In this document: positions 7,289-13,131 of the stretch, piece by piece | Position numbering within the stretch: the first letter of the stretch is position 1 | Layout of the letters: each line of letters opens with the position of its first letter | Notes under the pieces: generated by a model | Seen by the model: the letters and a program-made list of their open reading frames with translations, nothing else | Database searches by the model: none | Told to the model about the DNA's origin: nothing | Origin: JBFHRB01 sp041591915 | Lineage (GTDB): Bacteria > Actinomycetota > Nitriliruptoria > Nitriliruptorales > Nitriliruptoraceae | Direction: 5' to 3' | Assembly: GCA_041591915.1 (NCBI GenBank) | Contig: JBFHRB010000078.1 | Location: forward strand, 1-13,131 | DNA: 13,131 nucleotides | Made by a program: the position numbers and the translations under genes

Positions 7289-8656
7289 TCAGGGGGAGTC
7301 GGGCTCGGCTGCCGGTGTCGGGGAGCCGAGCCCGACCAGCCATGCGTCGGTACGCAGGCGCGCCAGCAGGGCGACCAGGCGGACGACGAGCAGCGCGGTC
7401 ACGGCTGCCCACAGGCCGAGCAGCCCCCAGCCGGCCACGAGCGCCACGATCGCGAGCGGCGCCCCCACGCCCACGGCGGCGACGACCGTCCACGTCCGCA
7501 GGAACGCGAAGTCGCTCGCACCCATGAACACCCCGTCGAGCGCGAAGACGACGCCGCCCGCGACGTTGCCGACCGCGGCCAGCCACCACGCCTCGTCGAC
7601 GGTGGCCAGCACGGCCACCTCGTCGGTCAGCCAGCGCGGGAACAGGTCCGTGCCGGCGAGCATCAGGGCCGCGACGCCCAGGCCGAGCCCGGCACCCCAC
7701 CGCGTGAGCGTCGCGGCGAGGGTCCTCGCCTCCTCGCGGTCCCCGGCCCCGAGCGCGGTGCCGACCATCGCCTGCCCTGCGATGGCGATGCCGTCGAGCA
7801 GCAGGGCGGCGGTGATCCACGCCTGCCAGATCACCGCGTGGGCGGCCGCGACCTCCTCACCCATGCGCGCCCCGACCGAGGAGATCACCAGGAAGCCGAG
7901 GAGGAGCCCCCCGGTCCGCAGGAAGAGGTCGCGGCTCACCGCCACGAGCGCGCGCAGGTCGGTACCCCGCGGGAAGCCGTGCCCGGCGAGGGGGAGCCCG
8001 AGGCGGCGCAGCAGCAGCAGGAAGGCGAGGGCGCTGATGACCTCCGCCGCGACCGTGGCCCACGCCACGCCCGCGAGGCCGAAGCCGAGGCCGAAGACGA
8101 GCACGACGTCGAGCGCGGCGTTCACGACGTTGGCGCCGACCGAGATGAACAGCGGGGTGCGGGTGTCGCTGACGCCGCGGAACGCGCCGTTGCCGACGTA
8201 GGTCAGCAGCAGTGCCGGCACGCCGAACGCACGCACGCGGAGGTAGGTCGTGGCGTCCGCCGCGAACTCGCCGGTCGCCCCGAGCACGCGTACCAGGACG
8301 GGCGCGAGCACGAGCAGGGCGAGGCCGAGCGCGAGGCCGATGCCAAGCGCGAGCGCGCCGGCGTGGGCGACACGTTGGCCGGCCGCCTCCCGGTCGTCCG
8401 CACCGATCGCCCGGGCGACCGCTGCCGTCGTGCCGTAGACGAGGAAGTTGAAGGCCCAGCTCGTGGTCGCGAGGATCGCGACGCTCAGGCCGAGTGCCGC
8501 GAGCGCGGTGGTGCTGATGCGGCCGGCGATCGCCGTGTCGACGAGCCCGAGCAGCGGGTCGGTGACCAGCGTCGCGGTCGCCGGCAGCGCGAGCGCCAGG
8601 ATCCGCCGACGACGACGGCCGGCCTCGCCACGGAGGTCGGCGTCGGGCTGGCTCAC
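7289..8656 (-). CDS. MATE family efflux transporter, DinF-like
   Basis: A 455-aa inner-membrane antiporter with about twelve helices and short loops, the usual MATE size. The start of helix 1 reads LALPATATLVTDPLLGLVDTA, and FRGVSDTRTPLF (159-170) is diagnostic of the DinF subgroup. The internal twofold repeat of the family shows as ARAIGADDREAA (81-92) and GTALGAGDREEA (299-310). Acidic membrane residues available for ion coupling include D33 and D40 in helix 1, D288 (LLDGIAIAGQA) and D374 (FALDGVFMGASD). The substrate is not predictable; MATE proteins use H+ or Na+ gradients to export cationic drugs or metabolites. The GTG start overlaps the upstream stop (GTGA, 8653-8656) and there is no clear Shine-Dalgarno, so translation is probably coupled. 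It is the last gene of the minus-strand run. Confidence 0.9.
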   Translation of the reverse strand: MSQPDADLRGEAGRRRRRILALALPATATLVTDPLLGLVDTAIAGRISTTALAALGLSVAILATTSWAFNFLVYGTTAAVARAIGADDREAAGQRVAHAGALALGIGLALGLALLVLAPVLVRVLGATGEFAADATTYLRVRAFGVPALLLTYVGNGAFRGVSDTRTPLFISVGANVVNAALDVVLVFGLGFGLAGVAWATVAAEVISALAFLLLLRRLGLPLAGHGFPRGTDLRALVAVSRDLFLRTGGLLLGFLVISSVGARMGEEVAAAHAVIWQAWITAALLLDGIAIAGQAMVGTALGAGDREEARTLAATLTRWGAGLGLGVAALMLAGTDLFPRWLTDEVAVLATVDEAWWLAAVGNVAGGVVFALDGVFMGASDFAFLRTWTVVAAVGVGAPLAIVALVAGWGLLGLWAAVTALLVVRLVALLARLRTDAWLVGLGSPTPAAEPDSP

Positions 8657-9102
8657 GACGCCGCGTCGAGGTCCGTCGCGTCGGGGCGCTCGCGTGGCAG
8701 TCGGTAGGCGCGCCGCCAGGCGCGCTCGGCGTCACCGAACGCGCTCAGGGGATCGATCACGGTCTGGACCGCGGTCAGCAGCTCCTCGAGCTCGGTCGTG
8801 GTGTTGGCGACGTGCCGCGTCGGTTCGATCGCGTCACGGGCCTCCCGCAGCGCTGCGGCGCAGTCCGCCCATGCGCCCTCGACGGGGGCCACCCGCCAGC
8901 GCGGCAGCCAGGCCTCCGCATCGTCGATCGCCGCGCCGACGGCATCCAGGCCGATGCCGATCGGGGCCGGCTCGACGCGTCCGGTCGGCAGCGTGGCGAG
9001 CAGGCGACGCCGCCCGCCCTCCACGACCTCGGCGCAATCGACGAACGACCACCACGCAGCGTGGAGGTCGTCGGGCAGCGGCGGTCGTCGGAGGGGGCTC
9101 AC
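8653..9102 (-). CDS. Unrecognised 149-aa soluble protein
   Basis: I do not recognise this family. The protein is Ala/Arg/Asp/Glu-rich and mostly helical by eye, with several Trp (about 17, 18, 65, 69, 78, 129) and no signal or membrane segment. The helix at about 78-93 (WADCAAALREARDAIE) and the segment about 104-117 (ELEELLTAVQTVID) look amphipathic. The open frame runs upstream to 9303, but that extension covers the preceding gene and reads as Arg/Gly/Pro-rich junk. The GTG at 9102 overlaps the preceding TGA (GTGA), and the product ends in another GTGA overlap with the MATE gene, so both neighbours are translationally coupled to it. A role alongside the membrane proteins of the cluster is inferred only from this coupling. 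Confidence 0.7.
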   Translation of the reverse strand: MSPLRRPPLPDDLHAAWWSFVDCAEVVEGGRRRLLATLPTGRVEPAPIGIGLDAVGAAIDDAEAWLPRWRVAPVEGAWADCAAALREARDAIEPTRHVANTTTELEELLTAVQTVIDPLSAFGDAERAWRRAYRLPRERPDATDLDAAS

Positions 9103-9530
9103 GGCTTCGGTCGGTCGGTGGGCGGCCGGTCGAGCATCTGGACCCGGCGTGCGGGTCGGCCGAGCAGACGGTACCGACCTGCCTGCCAGTCCCAGGCCTC
9201 GGCCCCGCGTGCCATGGCGATCCTCCGCGCGGCGTCGCGTGCGACCCAGACGAGGCCCACCACCGTGAGGCCGATCGCGACGCCGAGCCCCGTCGCGAGC
9301 CACCAGCCGCCGCCGACCGCAGCCACGACCAGCGCCACCCAGCCGAGGCGCTCCGCGACGCGACGGCGCAGCGAGGCGCGCGCGCGAGCGGCCTGGACGG
9401 CATCCAGCCGTTGGGCGAAACGGTTGGCCCGGTCGGTCGCGCGACTCCGGGCCGCGAGATCGGCTGCGGGGCCGCTCAGGTCGCGCGGGTCACCGCGGGT
9501 GACATCGGGGATGCGGTCGGACTCGTCCAC
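9099..9530 (-). CDS. Small membrane protein with two adjacent helices
   Basis: A 143-aa protein of no family I recognise. A charged N-terminal half (1-60) contains a likely helix with the Ala/Arg-rich run RFAQRLDAVQAARARA (37-52). Two hydrophobic helices at about 62-79 and 81-97 are separated only by a short Gly/Trp turn (GGGWWLATG), i.e. a helical hairpin. A basic C-terminal tail (about 98-143) contains AWDWQAGRYRLLGRPAR. By the positive-inside rule both ends should be cytosolic. It starts with GTG 10 nt after the MscS-like stop, with only a weak Shine-Dalgarno, and overlaps the next gene by GTGA. Base composition matches its neighbours. Confidence 0.7.
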   Translation of the reverse strand: MDESDRIPDVTRGDPRDLSGPAADLAARSRATDRANRFAQRLDAVQAARARASLRRRVAERLGWVALVVAAVGGGWWLATGLGVAIGLTVVGLVWVARDAARRIAMARGAEAWDWQAGRYRLLGRPARRVQMLDRPPTDRPKP

Positions 9531-9540
9531 GAAGGCTCGC

Positions 9541-10263
9541 TCACCGGATGGTCACGGGGGACTCGAGCAGGTGCCCGTTCGGGATCTCGATGGTGCCCTC
9601 TGCGCCGGCCACGCGCACCGAGGTCGGCCCGACGGACTCGACCATGCCAGTCACCGTTCCGACCGTGATCTCGTCCCCGACCGTGACGATGCGACCGACG
9701 TGGCGCCCCGCGACGAGGTGGCTGACGAGGTCCCGGCTGCCGACGCCGAGCGCGATGGCCACCGCCAGCATCAGGCCCCAGATCACCAGCAGCAGCAGGC
9801 CCTGCAGGATCAGCACCTCGATGCCGATCTGGTCGGCGCCGATCAGCACGGAGAGGACGACGATCGCGTAGAAGGCCAGGGAGGAGAGGACGTCCGCAGC
9901 GGCCGGCTGGACGCGCGACACGACGCGCTTGACGATCGTCCGCACCGCGGCGGCCAGCAGCCACCCGACGATGACGACGAGCAGGCCGATCAGGACGTCC
10001 GGGAGGCGGACGAGGAGGCGGGTGACGGCGGCGGTCAGGCCGGCGTCGGTCGCCTCCGGGTCGGCCAGGCGCCCGACGGCGATGAGCGCCGACACGACCA
10101 GGACGAACCAGAAGACCCCGCCCGCGAACCGGCCGGCCCGCTTGTGGTCGCCCTGCAGCCGCCGAGCGGTGAAGTTGATCAGCGCTGCGGCGACGATCGC
10201 GACGCCGAGGCCGACCGCGAGGACGGCCCCCGCGCTGATGAGATCACGGACGCCCAGGTCCAC
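9541..10263 (-). CDS. Small MscS/CmpX-like mechanosensitive channel protein
   Basis: A 240-aa membrane protein combining conserved-TM-helix (CmpX-type) segments with an MscS beta domain. Helices lie at about 10-30, 47-65, 87-108, 128-148 and 152-174. The pore-lining region leads into LGVGSRDLVSHLVAGR (172-187), followed by the beta domain: VGDEITVGTVTGMVESVGPTSV and the family hallmark IPNG (227-230). The chain stops ten residues after that motif, so the large cytoplasmic alpha/beta vestibule of classical MscS is absent; this fits the short CmpX-like type rather than a truncation. Expected role: pressure-gated ion or solute release, or envelope-stress sensing. The GTG start has GGGGAGG (10269-10275) 5 nt upstream. 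It lies 74 bp downstream of the S8 protease gene on the same strand with no obvious terminator between, and 10 bp before the two-helix membrane protein. Confidence 0.8.
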   Translation of the reverse strand: MDLGVRDLISAGAVLAVGLGVAIVAAALINFTARRLQGDHKRAGRFAGGVFWFVLVVSALIAVGRLADPEATDAGLTAAVTRLLVRLPDVLIGLLVVIVGWLLAAAVRTIVKRVVSRVQPAAADVLSSLAFYAIVVLSVLIGADQIGIEVLILQGLLLLVIWGLMLAVAIALGVGSRDLVSHLVAGRHVGRIVTVGDEITVGTVTGMVESVGPTSVRVAGAEGTIEIPNGHLLESPVTIR

Positions 10264-10337
10264 GCGTGCCTCCCCAAGGTGCGTGGGCCCATCCTGCCAC
10301 GTCGGACCGACGCGGGCGGAGCGGACGAACGCCCCTG

Positions 10338-12071
10338 CTACGACCCGGCAGGTGCGGGGGCGACGGCCGGAGGAGGCGCCACCGTCCCGAAGCTGAGGTC
10401 CACGACGACCGAGGCGTTCGGCGTGGCCAGTACCCGGACGGTGTAGACGCCGGTCGCCGACGGCCTGAACCAGTAGTTGTGGTGGCGGTCACCGAGGTTG
10501 ACCGGCGCGAGGCGGCCCGGCATCGCGGGGCTGCCATCGGGACCCAGGATCTCCGCGCGGAGGATCACCCCGTCGGTGAGGACCGTCGCGCCGACGGGCC
10601 ACATCAGCGAGGTCACCTCGAACGTCGCCTCGAACTCGCCCATCTCGGCTGGCCCGGTGAGGGTCGCCTGCGCGGGCGTCCTCGGCGCGCCGTCGCCGGT
10701 CGTCTCCACCTCGGCGAGGCGCAGCGCCTCGCGGACGGCGTCGAACACCTGGATGCGGCCGTGGCCGAAGTCGTTGTCCGCCCCCTCGGCCCCGCGGTCC
10801 TCCGCCGTGGCGAACAGGAGGTCGCGGACCTCGTCGGGCGTCAGGTCGGGATTCGCGGCGAGGACGAGGGCCGTGGCGCCGGCGGCGAACGGCGCCGCCA
10901 TGCTGGTCCCGGACTTGACCGTGTAGCCGGACCGCGTGCCGCGGTTGGCCGCGCTGATCGTGTCGCCCGGCGCTGCGAGGTCGGGCTTGACCCGGCCGTC
11001 GGTCGTCGGCCCTCGGCTCGAGAACTCCGAGAGCGCGAACCCGAACTCGCCGCTGCCGCCGTAGGGGTCGAGGAGGCTCCCGATCGCGAGGATCCCGCGG
11101 GCGGCCGCGGGAACGGTCATCGTGCCGTTGGCGGGGCCGCTGTTCCCGGTGGACTTGAAGGTCACGATGCCGGCGTCCCATGCCGCGTCGACGGCCAGCG
11201 CGAGGGCCGTCGTGCCGTCGGTGGCGGTACCGAAGCCGAAGCTCATCGTCGCGACCCGGATGTTGAGCTCGTCGCGCCTGTTGACGACGTACTCGTAGCC
11301 GGCGATCGCGTCCGACTCGGTGCCGATGGCGATGCCGACGAGGGCGGCCCCGGGCGCCACACCGCGGTGTGCCCTGTGCACGCCCCAGCCGGCCGCGATC
11401 GAGGCGACGTGGGTGCCGTGGCCGTTGCTGTCGTTCGGCGAGGACGTGCCGTCGGCGAGGTCGACCCAGTCGACGACCTTGCCCTCGAGGTCCTGGTGGC
11501 CGGTGTCGATGCCGGTGTCGAGCACGGCGATGACGACGTCGTCGCTCGTCGCGGTGCCCACGTCCCCGTCGGCGTCGCCCGACACGCCCAGCCGGTCGAC
11601 CGCGGCGTCGGCGCCCATGACGTTGGTGGCGGTGTCGAGTTCGAGCTCGGCGACGTCGTCCTGCTCGACCTGGCGGACACCGGGGGCACCGCCGAGGGCG
11701 GGAAGGTCGGCGGCGAGGACCGTCCCGGAGGCCGCCGGGACGATCGAGAACCGGCGCTCGATGCGCAACGACGGCGCGGCCGACTCGGCGGCGGCGATGG
11801 CGGCGTCGCGGTCCACGTCGTGGCGGAACGTGACGATGATCGGCAGCGGCTGGACGCTCGTCGCGGCGGTGGCCGCGAGGTCGTCGAAGACGCGGTCGCC
11901 GTCGAGGTCGTTGACCGTCGTCGCGGCCGGGAGCGCGCGGACGGCCGCTCGGGCAGCGGCGTCTGATGCCGCCGGCGCGGCCACCTCCGGGCGCAGGACG
12001 GGAGGCGCCGCGGCGACGACCGAGGCGAAGACGATGCCCGTCACGAGGGCGGCGGCGGGTCGGCGGCGCAT
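10338..12071 (-). CDS. Secreted subtilisin-like serine protease (S8)
   Basis: A 577-aa exported endopeptidase. A short signal peptide MRRRPAAALVTGIVFASVVA (cleavage near 20-22) leads to a propeptide of inhibitor-I9 type (about 75-145, IIVTFRHDV...). The catalytic triad is complete: D185 in AVLDTGID, H218 in NGHGTHVA and S390 in SGTSMAAP, with oxyanion N310 in STGN. EFSSRGP (349-355) and VKPDLAAPG (361-369) are further family signatures. Residues about 465-565 form a beta-rich C-terminal domain, and the end is Pro/Ala-rich with no anchor, so release to the medium is likely. Asp/Gly-rich runs at 55-65 and 166-178 may bind calcium. The ATG at 12071 is chosen because it opens the signal peptide and has GGAG 5 nt upstream (12077-12080); the open frame to 12350 runs across the metH leader and start and is not real. 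It is divergent from metH. Confidence 0.92.
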   Translation of the reverse strand: MRRRPAAALVTGIVFASVVAAAPPVLRPEVAAPAASDAAARAAVRALPAATTVNDLDGDRVFDDLAATAATSVQPLPIIVTFRHDVDRDAAIAAAESAAPSLRIERRFSIVPAASGTVLAADLPALGGAPGVRQVEQDDVAELELDTATNVMGADAAVDRLGVSGDADGDVGTATSDDVVIAVLDTGIDTGHQDLEGKVVDWVDLADGTSSPNDSNGHGTHVASIAAGWGVHRAHRGVAPGAALVGIAIGTESDAIAGYEYVVNRRDELNIRVATMSFGFGTATDGTTALALAVDAAWDAGIVTFKSTGNSGPANGTMTVPAAARGILAIGSLLDPYGGSGEFGFALSEFSSRGPTTDGRVKPDLAAPGDTISAANRGTRSGYTVKSGTSMAAPFAAGATALVLAANPDLTPDEVRDLLFATAEDRGAEGADNDFGHGRIQVFDAVREALRLAEVETTGDGAPRTPAQATLTGPAEMGEFEATFEVTSLMWPVGATVLTDGVILRAEILGPDGSPAMPGRLAPVNLGDRHHNYWFRPSATGVYTVRVLATPNASVVVDLSFGTVAPPPAVAPAPAGS

Positions 12072-12076
12072 GACGG

Positions 12077-12080
12077 CTCC
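12077..12080 (-). promoter_or_regulatory. Ribosome binding site deciding the S8 protease start
   Basis: GGAG on the minus strand lies 5 nt before the ATG at 12071, supporting a start at the signal peptide instead of 93 codons farther upstream. Confidence 0.55.
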
Positions 12081-12142
12081 GGCGTGTCTCGAGCGAGGTG
12101 CTGTAGCGGAGGGGTTCGCGGGACGGAGCGCGAACTCCTGCA

Positions 12143-12204
12143 CCCGGGAGGATGCTGCGGGTCGGTCTCGACCCGTTGGCGCCGGGGCCACGGTCCCCGG
12201 CATC
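12143..12204 (+). ncRNA. Possible SAH-riboswitch-like structure upstream of metH
   Basis: A nested fold is visible. The outer stem is CCCGG (12143-12147) with CCGGG (12182-12186). The inner stem is CGGGTCG (12158-12164) with CGACCCG (12169-12175). A third hairpin is GGGG (12184-12187) with CCCC (12195-12198), sharing three bases with the outer stem. A pseudoknot pairs GATGC (12151-12155) with GCATC (12200-12204). The order and the GCTGC motif resemble the S-adenosylhomocysteine riboswitch, an ON switch that controls ahcY and metH. Against it: the conserved AGG after the inner stem reads TGG, the outer stem has two extra mismatched positions, and a TANNNT promoter lies downstream. GC-rich DNA also gives chance hairpins. 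Confidence 0.28.
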
Positions 12205-12214
12205 GCCGGCCGGC

Positions 12215-12243
12215 TTCCCGCCTCCGCCCCGAGCGCGTACCCT
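12215..12243 (+). promoter_or_regulatory. Candidate metH promoter (TACCCT -10)
   Basis: TACCCT at 12238-12243 fits the TANNNT -10 of actinobacterial housekeeping promoters. A weak -35 (TTCCCG, 12215-12220) sits 17 nt upstream. Transcription would begin near 12250, giving an untranslated leader of about 80 nt. If this is the only promoter, the structure at 12143-12204 is not part of the metH mRNA. Confidence 0.3.
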
Positions 12244-12328
12244 CGACGCAACGCACCACACCTCCGCTCTTCGCGCGCCGAGTCCGGCCCACGCGAGCTC
12301 CCGACAGTCGTCCCAGGGGCTGCCAGCC

Positions 12329-13131
12329 GTGACCGACCTGTACCCCACACCCCTCCCGCCGCTCGAGGCGCACCCGTTCCTCGACGCGATCCGCTCGCGC
12401 GTGGTCGTGTTCGACGGGGCCATGGGGACCTCGCTGCAGGAGGCCGAGCTGACGCCGGACGACTTCGGCGGAGAGGACCTCGAGGGCTGCAACGAGAACC
12501 TCGTCCGCACCCGCCCGGACGTCATCGAGCAGGTCCACCGCGACTTCCTCGAGGTCGGCGTCGACTGCGTCGAGACGGACACGTTCGGGGCGGCACCCTG
12601 GGTGCTCGACGAGTACGGCCTCGGTGAGCTCACCGAGGAGATCAACCGACTCGCGGCCGAGATCGCCCGCCGGGCCTGCGACGACTACTCGACCCCCGAC
12701 CGTCCGCGCTGGGTGGTGGGCTCGATCGGGCCCGGCACGAAGTCGCCGACGCTGAGCCTGGGCAAGGACCCCGCGACCACCAAGGACTTCATCGACGTCG
12801 AGACGATGGAGGCCGGCTACAAGCGTCAGGTCCGCGGGCTGCTCGACGGCGGCGCGGACGTGCTGCTCATCGAGACCTGCTTCGACCTGCTGCAGATCAA
12901 GGCCGCCGTCGCCGCCTGCAACGACGTGTTCGTCGCGCGCGGCGAGCGCGTCCCGCTGATGGTGTCGTTCACGGTCGAGAAGGACATCAACACGATGCTC
13001 CTGGGGACCGAGCCGCTGGCGGCCATCGCCGCGCTCGACCCGCTGCCGATCGACGTGCTCGGCATGAACTGCGCGACCGGCCCCGAGGACATGCGCGAGC
13101 ACGTCCGCACCCTCTCGCGCCACTCGCGCAA
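12329..13131 (+). CDS. metH: Cobalamin-dependent methionine synthase, N-terminal part
   Basis: The first 267 codons of 5-methyltetrahydrofolate-homocysteine methyltransferase, cut by the window end; complete MetH is about 1150-1250 aa. It transfers a methyl group from methyltetrahydrofolate through cobalamin to homocysteine, making methionine in the cytosol. Only the homocysteine-binding barrel is visible: VVVFDGAMGTSLQ (25-37), the segment GCNENLVRTRPDVIEQVH (53-70), VETDTFGA (81-88), VVGSIGPGTKSPTL (129-142), ADVLLIETCFDLLQIKAA (176-193) and GMNCATGPEDM (245-255). Cys248 is the first of three zinc ligands that activate homocysteine; the paired cysteines lie beyond the window. The GTG at 12329 follows AGGGG (12315-12319) by 9 nt and places DGAMGT at the usual distance from the N-terminus. 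It is divergent from the S8 protease gene. Confidence 0.95.
   Translation, partial: MTDLYPTPLPPLEAHPFLDAIRSRVVVFDGAMGTSLQEAELTPDDFGGEDLEGCNENLVRTRPDVIEQVHRDFLEVGVDCVETDTFGAAPWVLDEYGLGELTEEINRLAAEIARRACDDYSTPDRPRWVVGSIGPGTKSPTLSLGKDPATTKDFIDVETMEAGYKRQVRGLLDGGADVLLIETCFDLLQIKAAVAACNDVFVARGERVPLMVSFTVEKDINTMLLGTEPLAAIAALDPLPIDVLGMNCATGPEDMREHVRTLSRHSR

Noticed and set aside
7236..8201. A 321-codon plus-strand frame opposite the MATE gene
   Set aside because: Its Ser/Ala/Thr/Pro/Arg-rich product with no domain is the usual antisense shadow; the minus strand is a clear twelve-helix transporter.
9103..9303. N-terminal extension of the 149-aa protein
   Set aside because: It lies wholly inside the preceding gene and reads as Arg/Gly/Pro-rich; the GTGA overlap start at 9102 is better.
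12072..12328. Cobalamin riboswitch in the metH leader
   Set aside because: I could not find the conserved GGTG, GCTGCCCCCGC or B12-box elements on the plus strand; the visible fold resembles the SAH type more.
10489..12645. A 718-codon minus-strand frame across the protease gene and the start of metH
   Set aside because: It is a frame-shifted shadow, almost all Arg/Gly/Pro/Ala, overlapping two clear genes (the S8 protease and metH).

Overview
The window is about 13.1 kb of very GC-rich DNA (roughly 70% by eye), with GTG as well as ATG starts, GGAG-type ribosome binding sites and tightly overlapping genes. This fits a high-GC actinomycete. A deep-branching class such as Nitriliruptoria or Acidimicrobiia is a guess from the overall look of the genes; no 16S or other marker is present to settle it.

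Layout. (a) 115-3427, plus strand: three overlapping genes for a polar/general L-amino-acid ABC importer (two Aap/Bzt-like permeases and the ATPase), closed by a perfect 12-bp hairpin. The substrate-binding protein gene is not in the window and would most simply lie just to the left. (b) 3428-3577: a short convergent gap that holds the terminator, a tandem 18-bp repeat and an inverted copy. Together these give three near-matches to the actinobacterial DnaA box. (c) 3578-6493, minus strand: a large secreted, C-terminally membrane-anchored metallohydrolase with the ligand pattern of the M19 (renal dipeptidase) family. (d) 6494-6786: a divergent control region with a 9-bp inverted repeat. (e) 6787-7287, plus strand: a small SRPBCC/START-like protein. 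It runs tail-to-tail, with a 1-nt gap, into (f) a minus-strand gene run, 12071 down to 7289. In transcription order this is a secreted subtilisin-like (S8) protease, a small MscS/CmpX-like channel protein, a two-helix membrane protein, an unrecognised 149-aa soluble protein and a DinF-type MATE exporter. The last three genes are joined by GTGA start/stop overlaps. (g) 12072-12328: a divergent control region with a nested stem-loop and pseudoknot arrangement resembling an S-adenosylhomocysteine riboswitch, and also a competing TANNNT promoter. (h) 12329-end, plus strand: the first 267 codons of cobalamin-dependent methionine synthase (metH), cut by the window edge.

Most genes are ordinary core or envelope functions. 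The points most worth a second look are the M19-like enzyme with an HxH metal motif, His clusters and a sorting-signal-like tail; the DnaA-box-like repeat cluster; the possible metH riboswitch; and the coupled channel/unknown/unknown/MATE gene set. I see no CRISPR array, tRNA, rRNA, transposase or phage gene.
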